64,000 bases of DNA. Source: Siderastrea radians (Eukaryota > Cnidaria > Anthozoa > Scleractinia > Rhizangiidae). The stretch is from NCBI GenBank assembly GCA_964017195.1, contig OZ024900.1, positions 32,628,641-32,692,640 of the forward strand, read 5' to 3'. The position numbers were made by a program, and so were the translations under genes. Under the pieces are notes generated by a model. That model ran no database searches. It had not been told where the DNA came from and saw only the letters and a program-made list of their open reading frames with translations. Of this stretch, positions 32,623-45,596 are shown piece after piece; the stretch's first letter is position 1; each line of letters opens with the position of its first letter.

Positions 32623-34080
32623 ACCGTGAGAACTTTTTAAATAGAGGTGAGCTCAATATCTTTTGTGCATGACATTGCAGCTTTTCTAGTCTAGAATAAG
32701 GCCAGGGAGTGTTAGCCTGAATAAGATAAGAATCAGTTAATTCTAAGCATGTCTACCTTTATTTTTAAGGAAAATTAATCTTCACAAGAAACATCAGGAT
32801 TAAATTTATATTATTTACATAAATTAATCCAGTCTTGATAATGATGTTAACTACATCGAAACGTCGGTTTCGAAATATTAATCTTGCAAGGAAAGAGAGA
32901 AACAGTAGAACCCATCATTGAAGGATTGTAATATTTATAAGAAGTGCTGTATGTTGTCAAGAGATTGTTTGCAGAAAAGTTCTCCTATGGACTACGAATT
33001 TTGTTTTCTAGGAAACAAGATACAAGGAAACTTGAGACGATGGAAATCCATCAAGGAACAAAGATAGTCAACTTAACAAGAACTAGAGGTAGAAAAACTA
33101 ACTTAGTAAAAAAGCGCAGTTAATGGAAACGTTTACCGTATTCACCCACAGTTAGGCCACAGTGTCTGGAGAAAACACGGCTCAAACGCATGCGCAATCA
33201 TCCGCTGTCATGCATAGAACGTGCATATCATTTTTTTTGGAAATAGTGTCTTAAATTTAAGGTGCGTCTAAACGCAGGTGTAGCTCGTATGAGGGTAAAT
33301 ACGGTAGATTGCCGTAACTTTCCCCTTAATTCGTCTTTAAAAAATACAAGGAGTTAAAAAAGAAAGACAGAATTTTCCTTTTCAAGATACAGTGCAACTC
33401 GAGATATACAAAACAAAATTCGGAGCCGTCCGACGTGTAATAATTATAGAGAATGAAATGTTAAATTTTCCAAACGTGCGTTAGTCCAAAGATAAGTCAT
33501 AGAATGCAAAATATATTTCAGGGCTTTAATCATTGATTACTACACTCAAAACATAATTGCTTGTTACACTGAAATGATATCATACTACAATTGACATAGG
33601 AAGCACACTGTTTTTTTGCGAAGAGAACGATCATGGTACAATTGCGGAGATGGGACATGTAGTAATGGAAGCTGAATCCAACTTGTCACAATCACGCATG
33701 ACACTTCGGGGAAGAAAAAAATAATTCCATGTTCTGTTTAAACGGGAAGACAAACTCGGACTCGCCTGTTTTTAGTTCTAGTCCTTTCAGAAAGAAAAAA
33801 GAGGATAAGAAAATTAAGACAACTAATCTTAAACTGCTACAAGTCAATCCGATGATGCCAACTCTCTCGATAGAAACTTAAAGCAAACAAACAAACAAAC
33901 AAACAAAAAAAATAGCTACCTAACGAAAACCAAAATAGGAAAGAGCTGCAAAATATATATTTAAATAACGCCATACCGTGAAACCATTGACGGACTGATT
34001 CACCGTGTACCTAACAATTCAAACCACGAATTATGATCACACTAGACAAACTACTAATACCCCAGGTTTCAAACTAGTTA
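32623..34080. other. Intergenic sequence
   Basis: At 32830-32880 a CTTGATAATGATGT...ACATCGAAACG and TCGAAATATTA segment resembles Penelope-like element ends. (ACAA)n at about 33886-33907. No gene seen. Confidence 0.4.
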
Positions 34081-34084
34081 CTAA

Positions 34085-34212
34085 ACAACAGTCGTACATA
34101 CACCAGACGTACATATACCAGACGTATATACATCAGACGTACATACACCAGACGCACGTACACCAGGCATACGTACACCAAACGTACATACGCCAGGCGT
34201 ACATACACTAGA
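34085..34212 (+). repeat. 15-bp minisatellite
   Basis: ACATACACCAGACGT-type unit, about eight copies with point changes. As 15 is a multiple of 3 it gives an open frame of repeated HQTYI pentapeptides, which I regard as chance. Confidence 0.85.
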
Positions 34213-36149
34213 ATACAAACAGCAAACGTAGAGGTACTATTCTCAGGCAACGTGGAGACAATATTAACACAGGATACTCAAATCCGCTCCAAAACCTTGT
34301 TAGGAGTGAAAATATTTTAACATCAATGTATGGAACTGAGTAGCAAGCGTTTCAGTGCTGTCTTCCCAGAATTCCATCGTGTCGCATCGTTCATGGTTTA
34401 TACTTTGCACCCGACAACGTTTTGTCAAGTCAGGAGTATACATTAGACGAAGATACATTACACGTACATACATTAGAGGTACATACGCCAGACGTACATT
34501 TTGAGTTAAAATTTTTATTAATTTGATAGTGTTTATGAAGATTTGGAGATCTTTTTTGGGTGAAGTAGGCCATATGTCTGTTTTTAGTTTAAGGATTTGG
34601 ACTATTTGAAAAGATTTTACATTTTTTCCTTTTGAGATAATTTTTCGGCTAAATTATGACTTATGTTTCATTTTCACCTTTCGAACATGAATTGCTCCTG
34701 TAAACATCAGGAGGAAAATATCAAGTAAGTTTTGTAAAGGGACAACAAACCAAATTCAATTTTAAGGGATTGACGCATGAAACAAAAAGTTGAAAAATTG
34801 GCCAATTTTTTAAAAGCTGCAATCCATTCCCGTCCTAGCCATCCGCAGCCACACACGCTTAATTACACTTTCAGAAAACTGATAAATTAATTTTGAACAA
34901 AAGTGAGGCATTTGTTTGGGTTACATTTAATTCTGATGTGTATTTTAGCTTTTTAAGTTTCACTAAAAATACGTGCCATAGCCCTGCTAAGCACATTATT
35001 TCATTCACGAGTTTTCTTTCATTTTAAAATTGTTGTTCGACAGTTTCAGCAAGAGTTTAATTTACCAGTGAAAGTTTAGAGTAATCTGTTTCTATTTAGC
35101 TTTTGTATCAGTCACAAATTTGTAAATTATGGGTAAGATTTCTCCGGCTCTTGTTTCAGTACCTTTCATTTCGATTTTTGTCAGTTTTTAGCCGGGATTT
35201 TACGATGAAACGCGTTTATTCGGTACATGATGTTGGCTAGATTGCCATACCATGTTGAATATTGTTGAATGGAAAATTTATGTTGTATTTGTTTATCGGG
35301 GACCTTAGTCGTTTATTTCGACCATTTTCCAGTCCATGACTAAATTACATATGCCATTTGTTTGTCGGAAACCTCACTGTGCGACATTCTGAAGAAATGC
35401 AAGAGTAAACTGGACTACATGATCTACGAAATATTTTTTGGTTGAGAAGTTAAACCAAAAAACCAACACTCAATCAAATTCAACACGAGCGAAACATTTT
35501 ACTTAAAACAATAGCTGTAACCTTGAACGACTATGTTTGTATGCAAATATGCACAGTTATTAATATGCGAGAGACTTTGACAATGATGACATGAAACGTT
35601 GTTCGCTTTTTATTTCGCTAATTTTCCTGTTAAAATGTCATTTTTAAGCGAAATTGTTTTTGCGTTTGTTTGCTTTCGTTTTATTTTTCACCATTGAGCA
35701 TGTATCTAGTGTTGCACTGTATCAAGAAACAATTAAGAACCAATTTACACAGTACAATGTTTTCTTACATCGGTCACATGCAAAATTGGAGAAAATTTTA
35801 ACCCGGTTTAATGTAGCTATGATTGTTTTGAGGTCTTGAGGCTCGTTTCGAAATTGTACAGTTGTTTTATATTTGCATGCAACGGTCGTAAACAAGACAG
35901 TTGTTCTGTGTAAATTCGTCACAAGCAAAGTTTGAATAAAAGCGAAGCTGAAATTCGAATATTCAATTCTTCGTTCAGATATATCTGACTTTGGAGAACT
36001 TCTGTAGCAATATGAATCTTTGGCAGAATTATTTCAATTCCAACTAAATGTTCAGTTGAATCTATTTTACCCAACTTGTTGAAACCTGTGCATTCAAGAA
36101 TGCTATATGTGCCAGTTGTTTTGCTATGGTAACCCCTGTTCAAATTTCT
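34213..36149. other. Intergenic sequence
   Basis: A few isolated units of the preceding minisatellite recur at about 34440-34500. Otherwise AT-rich; I recognise no gene or element. Confidence 0.4.
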
Positions 36150-37145
36150 ATAATTTTCCCGCCAAAAGACTTAGAAAAATACGGGCGCTCAAAATACGCA
36201 TGCGCCGTTTTTTTTTTCAATTTTTAAATAATTCCAAGTAGTTAACATCTGTTTGAAAATCTAGAATTTTCCCGCGCCCGTATTTTTTTTTAATTTTTCA
36301 TAGCCACGTTTTAATATTAAGCATCTTGTATGTAAACCAATAATTAAAGACAACAACAAATAAAAGATAAACAGTTGTTTCAGTTTCATTGTCTTTATTC
36401 TCTCTCTTCTCTTATTTATCTTTACAATACTTTCTGATAAGTTAATTAGTTAAGTAAAAATCATTTAATTAATTAAAAGGTGTGACAAACTTTTTCTTCC
36501 TATATATACTAAGTCTTTTGGCGGGAAAATTTGAAAAAATTTGCACAGCGTTTCCCCTGGCAACAATTTTGCAGACAAATTCAACGAGGTTCCCTTTGAA
36601 CATTTTTTCCGCCAAAAAAGCACACTATCTCGTGCAAAACTTTTTAAACTCGAAATTGGAATGGAACTATTCCAAATTCTTTAAAGTAGCCTCCTTTCAA
36701 AACAGCCTAAATTTTTTAATGTCGAGTTTAATGAAAAACTGAATCCATGAACAGATTCTCCATCCTGAGTTTAGCAAAAGTTAAAAGTTTCGTGGACTTT
36801 GCTGTAAACTGAAGAACAAAAACTTTGAGGCACACGAGTTTTGCAAAGCTGAAAGTATTACATGCATGTCTACAGCGAACGATACATTCAGCTTTGCAAA
36901 AAACAAGTACCTCAAAGTTTTAGTTCTTCAGTTTACAGCAAAATCCACGAAAGTTTAAATTTTTGCTTAACTTAGGATGGAGAATATGTTCACAGATCCA
37001 GGTTTTCATTAAACTTGACAATAAAAAAAATATTAGGCTGTTCCTGCACGAGATAGTGTATACACGGAGGATACCAAAAGAAACTCGACAAGCTAGAAAA
37101 CTCAGAGAAAATTTTGCTTTGCGAACGGACACGTCGACGACATTT
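36150..37145. mobile_element. Nest of inverted repeats
   Basis: ATTTTCCCGCCAAAAGACTTA near 36152 pairs with TAAGTCTTTTGGCGGGAAAAT near 36510. A second, larger inverted repeat spans about 36615-37065: GCACACTATCTCGTGCA pairs with TGCACGAGATAGTGT, and TTTGAGGCACACGAGTTTTG/CAAAAAACAAGTACCTCAAA flanks the centre near 36870. The left arm has an extra ~60 bp. Foldback elements, one inside or beside another. Confidence 0.7.
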
Positions 37146-37189
37146 TGGTTTACAAAAGCTAAATTTCTGTTGAATTATTAAAGGTAAAT

Positions 37190-38070
37190 TTATAAAGTTT
37201 CTAATCAGTTTGTCCAATCGATCCAAGATTTCAAAAGGTTCAAAGCTTGTCGAGTTGCTTTTAATAACAAGACCTTTTTCTGTCGGCCAGTTCTTTTACT
37301 AGCACAGGAAAAAATGCGTCGCCTAAATAAACGAATGTTTGCTTGTTATGGAGCAAGTGATGAAATTTGGAACGTAAAACAAACAATTGAAAAGCTCCAT
37401 GTTTTTCTAGTGTCAGCATCCTAACCTTATTGAAACATTTAGAGCGCTTTTAGTATGGAAAAAGTGATACAATTTAGAAGGTAAAACAAATAATTGCATG
37501 TCTCCATTGTCTGTATAATGACAATATTCTATACGAAATGAAACTTTCTGCTCTCAACTACAACTTTTTAAATGTCAAAATTCGTTTCCTGTGCTACGTC
37601 GAGCGCCGGCTTGAAGAAAAATTTCTTCTCCTCCAATGTTAAAAATACAACGTAAAACTAAGAGCCCATCATAAAACCCAATGCCTGGTTTTGGAAGGAA
37701 GCTAGTTATTGTTTTGAGATTGACCCTAACACTTGAAAACACCTTTCTTTTTTATCATCGAAAACTTATGAAATCAAAAGCAAATCAAATAAAAGATATA
37801 CAGACCACAAGCGAAACCAGGTTAAAGAAAAACTACTCTTAATCATCACGTGTTTCGCCTAGTGGACAACAAAACCACGATGAACAACTGCTCTTGTTGC
37901 TTTTTCTTCTAAAGTTTTCTAAGATGTATAATTGATTAACCGGCAGCCAAACAAAACAAAATTCTGCATTGTTAATAAGGTACCTGTGCGAAGAACATTT
38001 TGACGTTGTCGTTGTTTGTATCAATTGCAGAAACAAGTAACACAAAACAAAATTTATCAAAAATGTTTCT
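37190..38070. other. Intergenic sequence, nothing recognised
   Basis: No supported coding or RNA feature. Confidence 0.4.
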
Positions 38071-38074
38071 ATTT

Positions 38075-38900
38075 GAAAACTTGTCTTTTCACAAGACAAT
38101 TTTGAATAATATATTAAAAAAAGAAATTTGCAATTGAAACAACGACAACAATTTTACTACAAAATCGTTTTCTTGTTCGTTCGGCGTTTAGTAATTTGTC
38201 ATAAATTCTTGAATTTCGTGTGTCAAAAAATTATCAAATAAGACCACTGTCTAATAAAAACGTTGAAAAATTTCTGTTCCCTTTGAAACTTGTCTTTTCA
38301 CAAGACAATTTTGAAATTTGCAATCTCTAAACAACGACAACAATTAAATCACAAAGTCGATTTCTTGTTCATTCGACGTTTAGTAATTTGTCACAAATTC
38401 TTGAATTGCGTGTGTCAAAGCATTGTCAGATGAGGACACTGTCTAATAAAAACTGAAACATTTCTGTTCCCTTTGAAACTTGTCTTTTTGCAAGATGATT
38501 TTGAATAATACATGAAAAAGGAAATTTGCAATTGAAACAACAACAACATTTAAATCATGAAGTCGATTTCTTGTTCATTCGACGTTTAGTAATTTGTCAC
38601 AAATTCTTGAATTTCGTATGTCAAAGCATTGTCACTGATAAGACCACTGTCTAATAAAAACTGTGAAAATTTTCTATTCCCTTTGAAACTTGTCTTTTCA
38701 CAAGGCAATTTTGAAAAATACATGAAAAAAGAAATTTGCAATTGAAACAGCGACAACAATTAAATCACAAAGTCGTTTTCTCGTTCGTTCGACGTTCTTG
38801 AATTTACGTGTGTCAAGACATTTTCAAACATTGCCGGCGACTGCGGGCGAAAACTAAGACCACTGCTTAATACAAACGGTGAAAAATTTCTATTCGGATA
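38075..38900. repeat. Tandem repeat, ~190-210-bp unit, four copies
   Basis: TTGTCTTTTCACAAGACAAT recurs at 38081, 38290, 38480 and 38690. Units share GAAATTTGCAATTGAAACAAC, CGTTTAGTAATTTGTCA and GACCACTGTCTAATAAAAAC. Confidence 0.85.
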
Positions 38901-41300
38901 TGTTTGAATTCTTCACTGAAGTTACTGTTTAATTGATATTGAACGGCTCATCGACTTCAGGTAATGTAAACCATTTGTTATAGTACAGGAAAGAAGAAAC
39001 CTTTGGCAACAAAAATCGATTCAAACAGTGATTATTTGTTCCAAATCTTTCTGTCTGATGGGAAAGCTATCGCACTGCTATATTTTTCTGGATTTTAATC
39101 AAGGAAGAAATAAATTGTCGAAATAAATCTGTTTTTGTGTGGAACAAAGGCTTTGTTTTGTGGTCTGTATAACTAGTCATCACCGATTAAAAAAGGCCTT
39201 CCTCTAAACCAGACAACAGGTTTTATATAAATAAGCTCCCAAGACGGCAAAAGAACACAGGCATTCAAACTTGGCATAAGGTAAAAATTTTCTTTCAACG
39301 CCCAATATGCCAAAAATAGTGAAAAATGGAAATGTATTCTGTTATTTTGCACTGACCGAGGATAATTTGTCATAACTGATTTGATTAACAAGAACACAAT
39401 TGGGAAATGCCTTTATTCTCTTGTCAACAAGAAATTAATCAGTTGATGTGAACAAACGTGATTTTTTAAAGAAGGCTTTGACACAGTCAGTTTCAGGTTG
39501 CATCCGTCAACCATTTTCAACAGTTCTGTTAAGAACGATGCAGTCTTCCTTTAACTAGACCACTTTTAGAAAATAATTTGGACAGTGAGAAATAGTTTAA
39601 ATTGACGACAATGATTGCAAGCTGAATTTAATTTGTGCCAAACCGTAAAGCAAATTCCAGACAATTGTTATGGACACTATTAGTGCCAATTCTTCAGTCA
39701 ACTAAACTGAATGGAAATAACAAACCTCCTCTTAGCAAAGAGTTTCAGCAAATCGAAATGATTTCCAAATTTGGCATCACCGAGGTTGCAAACTGTAATC
39801 AATTTGCTTTTGATAAACTGCCAGAGCGTACAAAACTTCACGTTTTACCACATCACTGATGTGAAGGCTACAAGGTTTATACCTAGACGCTCAGCGATCA
39901 ACGATTCAACATCGAACAGATTTCTTTGTTGTAGTAGGTATAATCAGTGATTAACCACACTTCATCAAGACAAAAACAAATTCCTCCCGACAAATTTTCA
40001 TCAATTTGGATTTCAAACAAAAGACGTAAACCAAGTCATAGATTTAACTCTGAGAATTAGAGGATCGCTGAACGTTTAAATGGTAGCTGACTGATATAAA
40101 ACTTTAACCAAATTCTTTTACATTTACGTAAAAAGAATACATATCAACATCTCTTAGCAAAACTATTTCTATGTTAATTTGGCGAGTAGATTCAGACAAA
40201 TAGCAGCTATTTTCAGCAAATTGAATTCACATTTCTCTCCCCTAGTGTAATTCCCATGTCAAATTGCTGTCTAATTTCAGACAATTGAGAGTTAGACTGA
40301 ACAATGCCAACTTCTGTGAAATGCATACTTTAACGAGACTTCAGACAAAACCATCAAGAAAATTAGTTCAGCCACCATTTTAGAATATTATTACGTAAAA
40401 TTATCAAAATTCTTATCTTTTTGTAGTTCCCTCCTGATTCGTACCACTTAGTTCAGTTTGTAATTTCCGTAGGCTTTCTTCCTCGCGAACTCCTTCACTT
40501 AGTTTAGAACTCTTCCTAAATAAAGAAACAAGCAATACATAAGCTCGAATGGGCTGGCTTTCATTCCAAGGGTTTTACAATAATTATGACAAACTTGAGA
40601 AGACGTGTACAGCTTTACAGCCCACTTTCAAATTGAAGGCGACTCTAAAAGCACGTGGTAGCTTCGATTTCACCGAGTGGAGTATTACACTCTTTGAGCT
40701 TTCTGAATTAATTTAACAGCAACAATTCTTACCTCTGGTAAAGTTTGTCTAATGAAATTTTTCATTCCTTTCCTTCAGGATTCTTCGACGTCCCCTCAGG
40801 ATCACCAAGGAATCTTCAAAACCAAGCGACATCTTTTCACGACAACGACTTGCTTCGTTTATGACAAATTCAACAGTTTTGTCGTGAATATGGATTAGAA
40901 ACAGGAGCCAATAGCGGACAAATACGTCACGAATTTGGAACGAATACTGTTGCACGTTTTTTTAATATAAAGAACCAATAACAAAGCGCCAAAAAGAGAA
41001 AAGAATAGAAACAATAAAAGTCACCTCAGTTTCTTTATCAAAGTTTCCTTCCATAAAAAATAAAATGATTTTTGGTAAACCTTTTCTAGAGGGAACACAC
41101 AAAATGAAAAAATAAAAAAAAAATTAAACCTTTGTCAGTGTAAAAGTGATAAACTTTTCCTCTCCGAAACTTTATCTCGTTCCCAGGGTCTTTGCAACAA
41201 AGAATGAATGAATGCCAGCACGGAGTGACCACCGTTTTGGATTCCAAAGGCTAATAGACAGTGAAAACGGGTTTATTGTACATTGATGTCTTCCCTTTCA
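38901..41300. other. Intergenic sequence
   Basis: AT-rich, only short scattered frames. I recognise no gene, RNA or repeat that I can support. Confidence 0.4.
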
Positions 41301-41309
41301 TACCCTGGA

Positions 41310-41615
41310 GTTTGCGTCGTACTTCTGTCCTCCCCATCGTACGTTTTTCTTCCCAGTCGTACACCTCCCCGCCCCTGTCTCTCTTTCTTACTTTTTTCCT
41401 CTCAGTACCTCTTTATCCCCGCTCTGTCGTACTTTTTCGCCTCTCTGCCGTACTTTCTTTCCTCTCAGGTGTACTTTCCCCCTTACTGAAGTACCTTTTT
41501 GCTTCGGGTCGTATTTTTTTGCTCTCAGTCTTCTCTGACCTATATTTTTCCTCTATTTTCCCTCTCAGGCGTTCTCACTTTCTCCTCTGTGTCGTATTTA
41601 AATATATTTTCTTTT
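41310..41615 (-). repeat. Diverged minisatellite, inverse orientation of 41935-42840
   Basis: CGTACTT and CCTCTCAG/CTCTC blocks alternate every 20-35 bp. The complement (GTACGACTGAGAGGAAAA) is the unit at the start of the array at 41935. Confidence 0.6.
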
Positions 41616-41828
41616 GCCCACGACGCAGATGCTCTTCTGGATTGTCAGGCAATGTTTTCTCCCTTGACACGCTCAAATAAATAATGTTCTCTAATTATTT
41701 TCGTGGCTTTAATGCTTTTCGGGGTTTTCCAATACATATACACAAAATTAAATGACATAAGCATAAAATATTCATAAGAAAAACTGAAAAATAAAAAAAA
41801 TAAATAAATAAAAACGGAAAAAAGCTGT

Positions 41829-41910
41829 GAATCAGCTGGGATTCGATCTCAGAGTTTTCCAATTGCGGAGCGGACGTCGTGCCGTTGGACCAACTCACCA
41901 ACGATCTACA
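41829..41910 (-). tRNA. tRNA-like sequence
   Basis: Read on the minus strand it has TGGTGAGTTGGTCCAACGGC (A-box-like) and GATCGAATCCC (B-box-like), with ends CTGTA and CACAG that could pair in part. I could not fold a convincing anticodon arm; likely a SINE head. It lies between the two opposed minisatellite blocks. Confidence 0.35.
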
Positions 41911-41934
41911 GTTCACAAACAAAGAAACAAAAAA

Positions 41935-42840
41935 CAAAAAAAAACGAAAAAGTAGTACGACTGAAAAGTACGACTGAGAGGAAAAAAGTACGACTGAGAG
42001 AAAAAGAAGTGGGACAGAGAGGAGAGAAGTACGACTTCCATGCAAGGCAAAAAAGTTCGACTTCCACACATACGACATCCATACGGAGAAAAAAAGTACG
42101 ACTTCCATACAGAGCAAAAAATTACGACTTCTACAGAGAGCAAAAAAGTACGACTTTCATAGAGAGCAAAAAAGTACGACTTCTATAGAGAGCAAAACTG
42201 AGGTACGAGATAAACACACAGAGCAAAAAAATACGACTTCCACAGAGAACAAAAAAGTACGACATTCATACAAACCAAAAAGTACGACTTTCCTACAGAG
42301 CAAAAAAGTACGACTTCCATAGAGAGCAAAAAAGTACGACTTCCACAGAGAGCCAAAAAGTACGGCTTCCATAGAGAGCAAAAAGTGCGACTTCTATAGA
42401 GAGCAAAATGTACGACTTTCATACAGAGCAAAAAAGTACGACTTCCATACAGAGCAAAAACGTACGACTTTCATACAGAGCAAAAAATTACGACTTCTAC
42501 AAAGAGCAAAAAAGTACGACTTTCATAGAGAGCAAAAAAGTACGACTTCCACAGAGAGCAAAAAAGTACGACTTCCACAGAGAGCAAAAAAGTACGACTC
42601 ACACACAGAGCAAAAAAGTACGACATTCATACAGACCAAAAAGTACGACTTTCATACGGAGCAAAAAAGTACGACTTCCATACAAAGCAAAAAAGTACGA
42701 CTTCCATACAGAGCAAAAAAAAAACGACTTCCATACAGAGCAAAAAAGTACGACTTCCATACAGGGCAAAAAAGTACGAGTTCCATACAGAGCAAAAAAG
42801 TACGACTTCCATACAGAGCAAAAAAGTACGTCGTACATTT
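41935..42840 (+). repeat. 26-bp minisatellite, about 33 units
   Basis: Unit AGTACGACTTCCATACAGAG plus CAAAAA, with variants CACAGAGAG and CATAGAGAG. The 26-bp period rotates through all three frames and no frame contains a stop over long stretches on either strand, giving many spurious frames of up to 159 residues. It ends at a small inverted GTACGTCGTAC near 42828. Confidence 0.9.
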
Positions 42841-42887
42841 TGCTCTCTGCACTTGTGCAGTACCTTTCGAGGATGTCATTTGTTTAA

Positions 42888-43915
42888 CTATAAAAAGAAA
42901 TTATTTGCTGTGGTAATGGCGTTCTGTAGAAGAATAATTCTATTCGGTAGATCGGTAAAAGGATCTCAAAGAAACCTTAAAGTGACGGTTAAGAGATAGT
43001 AAAAAAAAACTGACTGTGAAGAGATAGTTAAAAGAGACGTTAGCGATGGTTTTAAGTTTTCGTGTCGACCGAAAACTGAGCTCAATTAGAAACGTTTTTC
43101 TGGGGAGGGAAAAGTAGCACATGCGAGTTTTCCCTTGGGGGTCCCGCGAAGTAGCTTTTATTGTGACATCGCATGCACCTGAGCTCTACTCCAACCGCTG
43201 TAAAACATTTTACGATCGTAATCAAATTGCTGTGATATCCCTCGGTCGAACGATCGATTCACAATATGTCAGAAACAATTTCGTACTTACTCAAATCGAC
43301 AAATTACAAAAAAACCTTGTTTAAATGGCCCCTCTTCTGCATAATTTTTCGTTAGAAAATGGCGGCTTTCCTTAAAAGGCCAAGCTCCTCAGGAAGAAAA
43401 AATGTTCGTTTTCTCCCTTACAAAATTAGCAGTATAATTACTTGATGTTTCAACGGGAACTTACCTACCTCGGCGGGATAAATTTTAACGTATTGACTTT
43501 CTTTCTCTTTGTGATTCCTGCTCAGTTACACAAAACAAGGCGTGAAGTGTTCGAATGAACACCTATTCGATGCTCATATTGCAAGGAATTTTGGGATACG
43601 TTGAATCAATCACATCTGGTGGGCACGTAAATTCAAATACTGCAAATTTCAAAACCGTACAAAACAACGAACAATCGGGGGAAGGGGGTAACAAAAGGAA
43701 TATTCCAAGTTACAGCAGTTCATGTAACAAAAGCTTACAGCAAGAAACTGCAGGTAGGTTGCAATAAAGACAACAGGTCACAAAAGAGAGACTGATCAGC
43801 CAAAAATTGAACGAACAACAAGCTACAGGAGCGAAATTATTAAGGATCAACGAGTTACAAAAGGTAACATGTCAAGTTGCAACCAGTAACAACAGGTAAA
43901 GAGGACAAGTTAGTT
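42888..43915. other. Intergenic sequence with one weak exon candidate
   Basis: A 43555-43752 frame starts ATG with a hydrophobic stretch (SMLILQGILGY) and stops at a good donor (CTGCAG|GTAGGT). There is no partner exon or family match, so I do not call it a gene. Confidence 0.25.
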
Positions 43916-43920
43916 GGTCG

Positions 43921-43937
43921 TCACCACCACCACCACC

Positions 43938-44025
<88 letters not shown>

Positions 44026-44027
44026 CC
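43921..44027. repeat. (CAC)n/(ATC)n microsatellite
   Basis: About ten CAC triplets followed by about twenty-five CAT/ATC triplets. It gives a poly-His frame on + and a poly-Asp/Gly frame on -, both spurious. Confidence 0.95.
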
Positions 44028-44814
44028 GTTGTCGTCGCCAGGAAATAAAGAGGGCGAAACAGTGTATTTAATTTTCATACAACACTGCGGCATTTGAGAA
44101 CTCACACAAGAGAAATCCAGGAAACAGGACTAAAGTAGTGTTTTATACAGTCCTTTCGTGTTCAGGATGTCCGCAGTGTTTTATGCTTGTAATACCTGTC
44201 TTCCTTGTAACACGCTTTAAGAAAAAAAAGTGGAAATGACGTACGAAAAATAAACGAGTTTCAAAGCTTTGTTTTTTTCATTTTTTTATTTACCTTTCTT
44301 GATCACATTCACTTGTATAATAAATCGTCATTTTAAACAATTTCCTCTTGTGAATTTTCTATCAAGGCAAACAATAACACACGCGTTTTTGTGTGTTACC
44401 CTTATTTTACTCAATCAAAAGACACAATACAGCCAATAGATTGCAACTCATATTTACACAGTAATGGGTGTTGCAGTCAAAGTTCGCCTTGCAGACATTT
44501 CATTTTTACGGATAGGAACAGAAATCCTGCCTGAAGAAGAAACATTATTGAAAAACCTTCTGCTATTCCAGACTCTCTCTTTCTATCATGTCACACCAAA
44601 TCTTGGTCCTTTTCGTGCCTGACATAATGACAGCTGACTGTACAGCTCAAAATGAACTTACTATACATTAATTATTATACAGAAAGCCCCTGGAGGAGAC
44701 CAAGCTATCATTTTGTGTAATCCAGGGTTTGTTCTAAGCTACTAGTAACATACGACTCGATAAAAAAATGGTTTTCATTTAGCCTTTTGAAAGCTCCAAA
44801 ATTGACATGTTAGT

Positions 44815-44995
44815 TCCCCTCAGTGTTTTCCAAACGTTTCCTATCATACTAGTTGAGCCGGAGAATTTTATTAAAGATACCTTTTATCCTTGCTGACCAT
44901 TTTCTGTATTCTCATAACTTGTATGGTTGGTCAAGTAGTGATATTGTAAGGAGAAATTAGATGCTTGTCACTACTGGAGCTTTCAAGGGTTAAGA
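44815..44995. mobile_element. Degenerate CCCTTTAAGCCCC MITE
   Basis: The interior GTGATATTGTAAGGAGAAATTAGATGCTTGTCACTACTGGAGC matches the right half of the 2388 copy; the right end is CTTTCAAGGGTTAAG. The left end is too decayed to place exactly. Confidence 0.5.
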
Positions 44996-45537
44996 CAGCG
45001 TTCCCCAACTTGACTGGTTCTCTACCATTCCACCGAAGATCAGCGTAAATGTAAGTAGTTTTGTGGTGTTCGTACCCGTTGGTTTGAGGAAAAGATGCTC
45101 TTATTTGATAAATATAAACTTTTTCACAATTTAGTGGCTGTCTATATACAATAATTTTTTTTTCAGTCAGCATCATTCACAACAATCTTGGAGCTGCTCG
45201 CTCTCTTCAGTGGTTCTGTAAACGTTTTCGTAGGCTTTCACACACGTTAAAAGCATTTATCGATTTTCGCGCGGCAAAATTGTTTTAAACTGCCCTGTTG
45301 AGCTGTCCAGGAGATCCGAACTCTTCTCTTCTGCTAAAGAAGCATCGGTATGCTGAGGGAAAAAAACGAAAATGAAGTCAAGAGTAAACTGAAAATAACC
45401 GAACACAAAAAAATCGCGCCATGTTACCAAAACCTTAAGACGTCCGTGCACCCCGCCCTTTTCAAGATGTCAGAAATGGTACAGTTAAATCAATTACAAC
45501 AAAGTAGATAAAATAATAAAAGAACTCATAGAAATTA

Positions 45538-45538
45538 G

Positions 45539-45595
<57 letters not shown>

Positions 45596-45596
45596 T
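45538..45596. repeat. (ATC)n microsatellite
   Basis: About 19 ATC triplets. Confidence 0.95.

Larger units (their letters stand above)
30690..32700 (+). repeat. Segmental duplications carrying exon-like blocks
   Basis: 30690-30970 and 31795-32075 are diverged copies (shared TTTAAAGTAGG.ATAGGGCGCTG and GAGATATTGTTTTGAGAACT). Each starts with CTTCC(A/T)(A/G)GTTAAAAT-like acceptor sequence. The block at 31650-31732 is a copy of exon 2 at 32203-32276 (TCGCGAACA.ATAAACAGAAA) but its frame ends in TAA. Confidence 0.6.

Noticed and set aside
34005..34211. Frame with repeated HQTYI pentapeptides
   Set aside because: 15-bp minisatellite; no start context, no partner exons.
42408..42887. 159-residue open frame rich in KKYDFHTEQKST
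   Set aside because: It is the 26-bp minisatellite read through; the period shifts frame each unit and no start context, splice or domain supports a gene.
43872..44105. Poly-Asp and poly-His open frames
   Set aside because: Simple triplet repeat on both strands.
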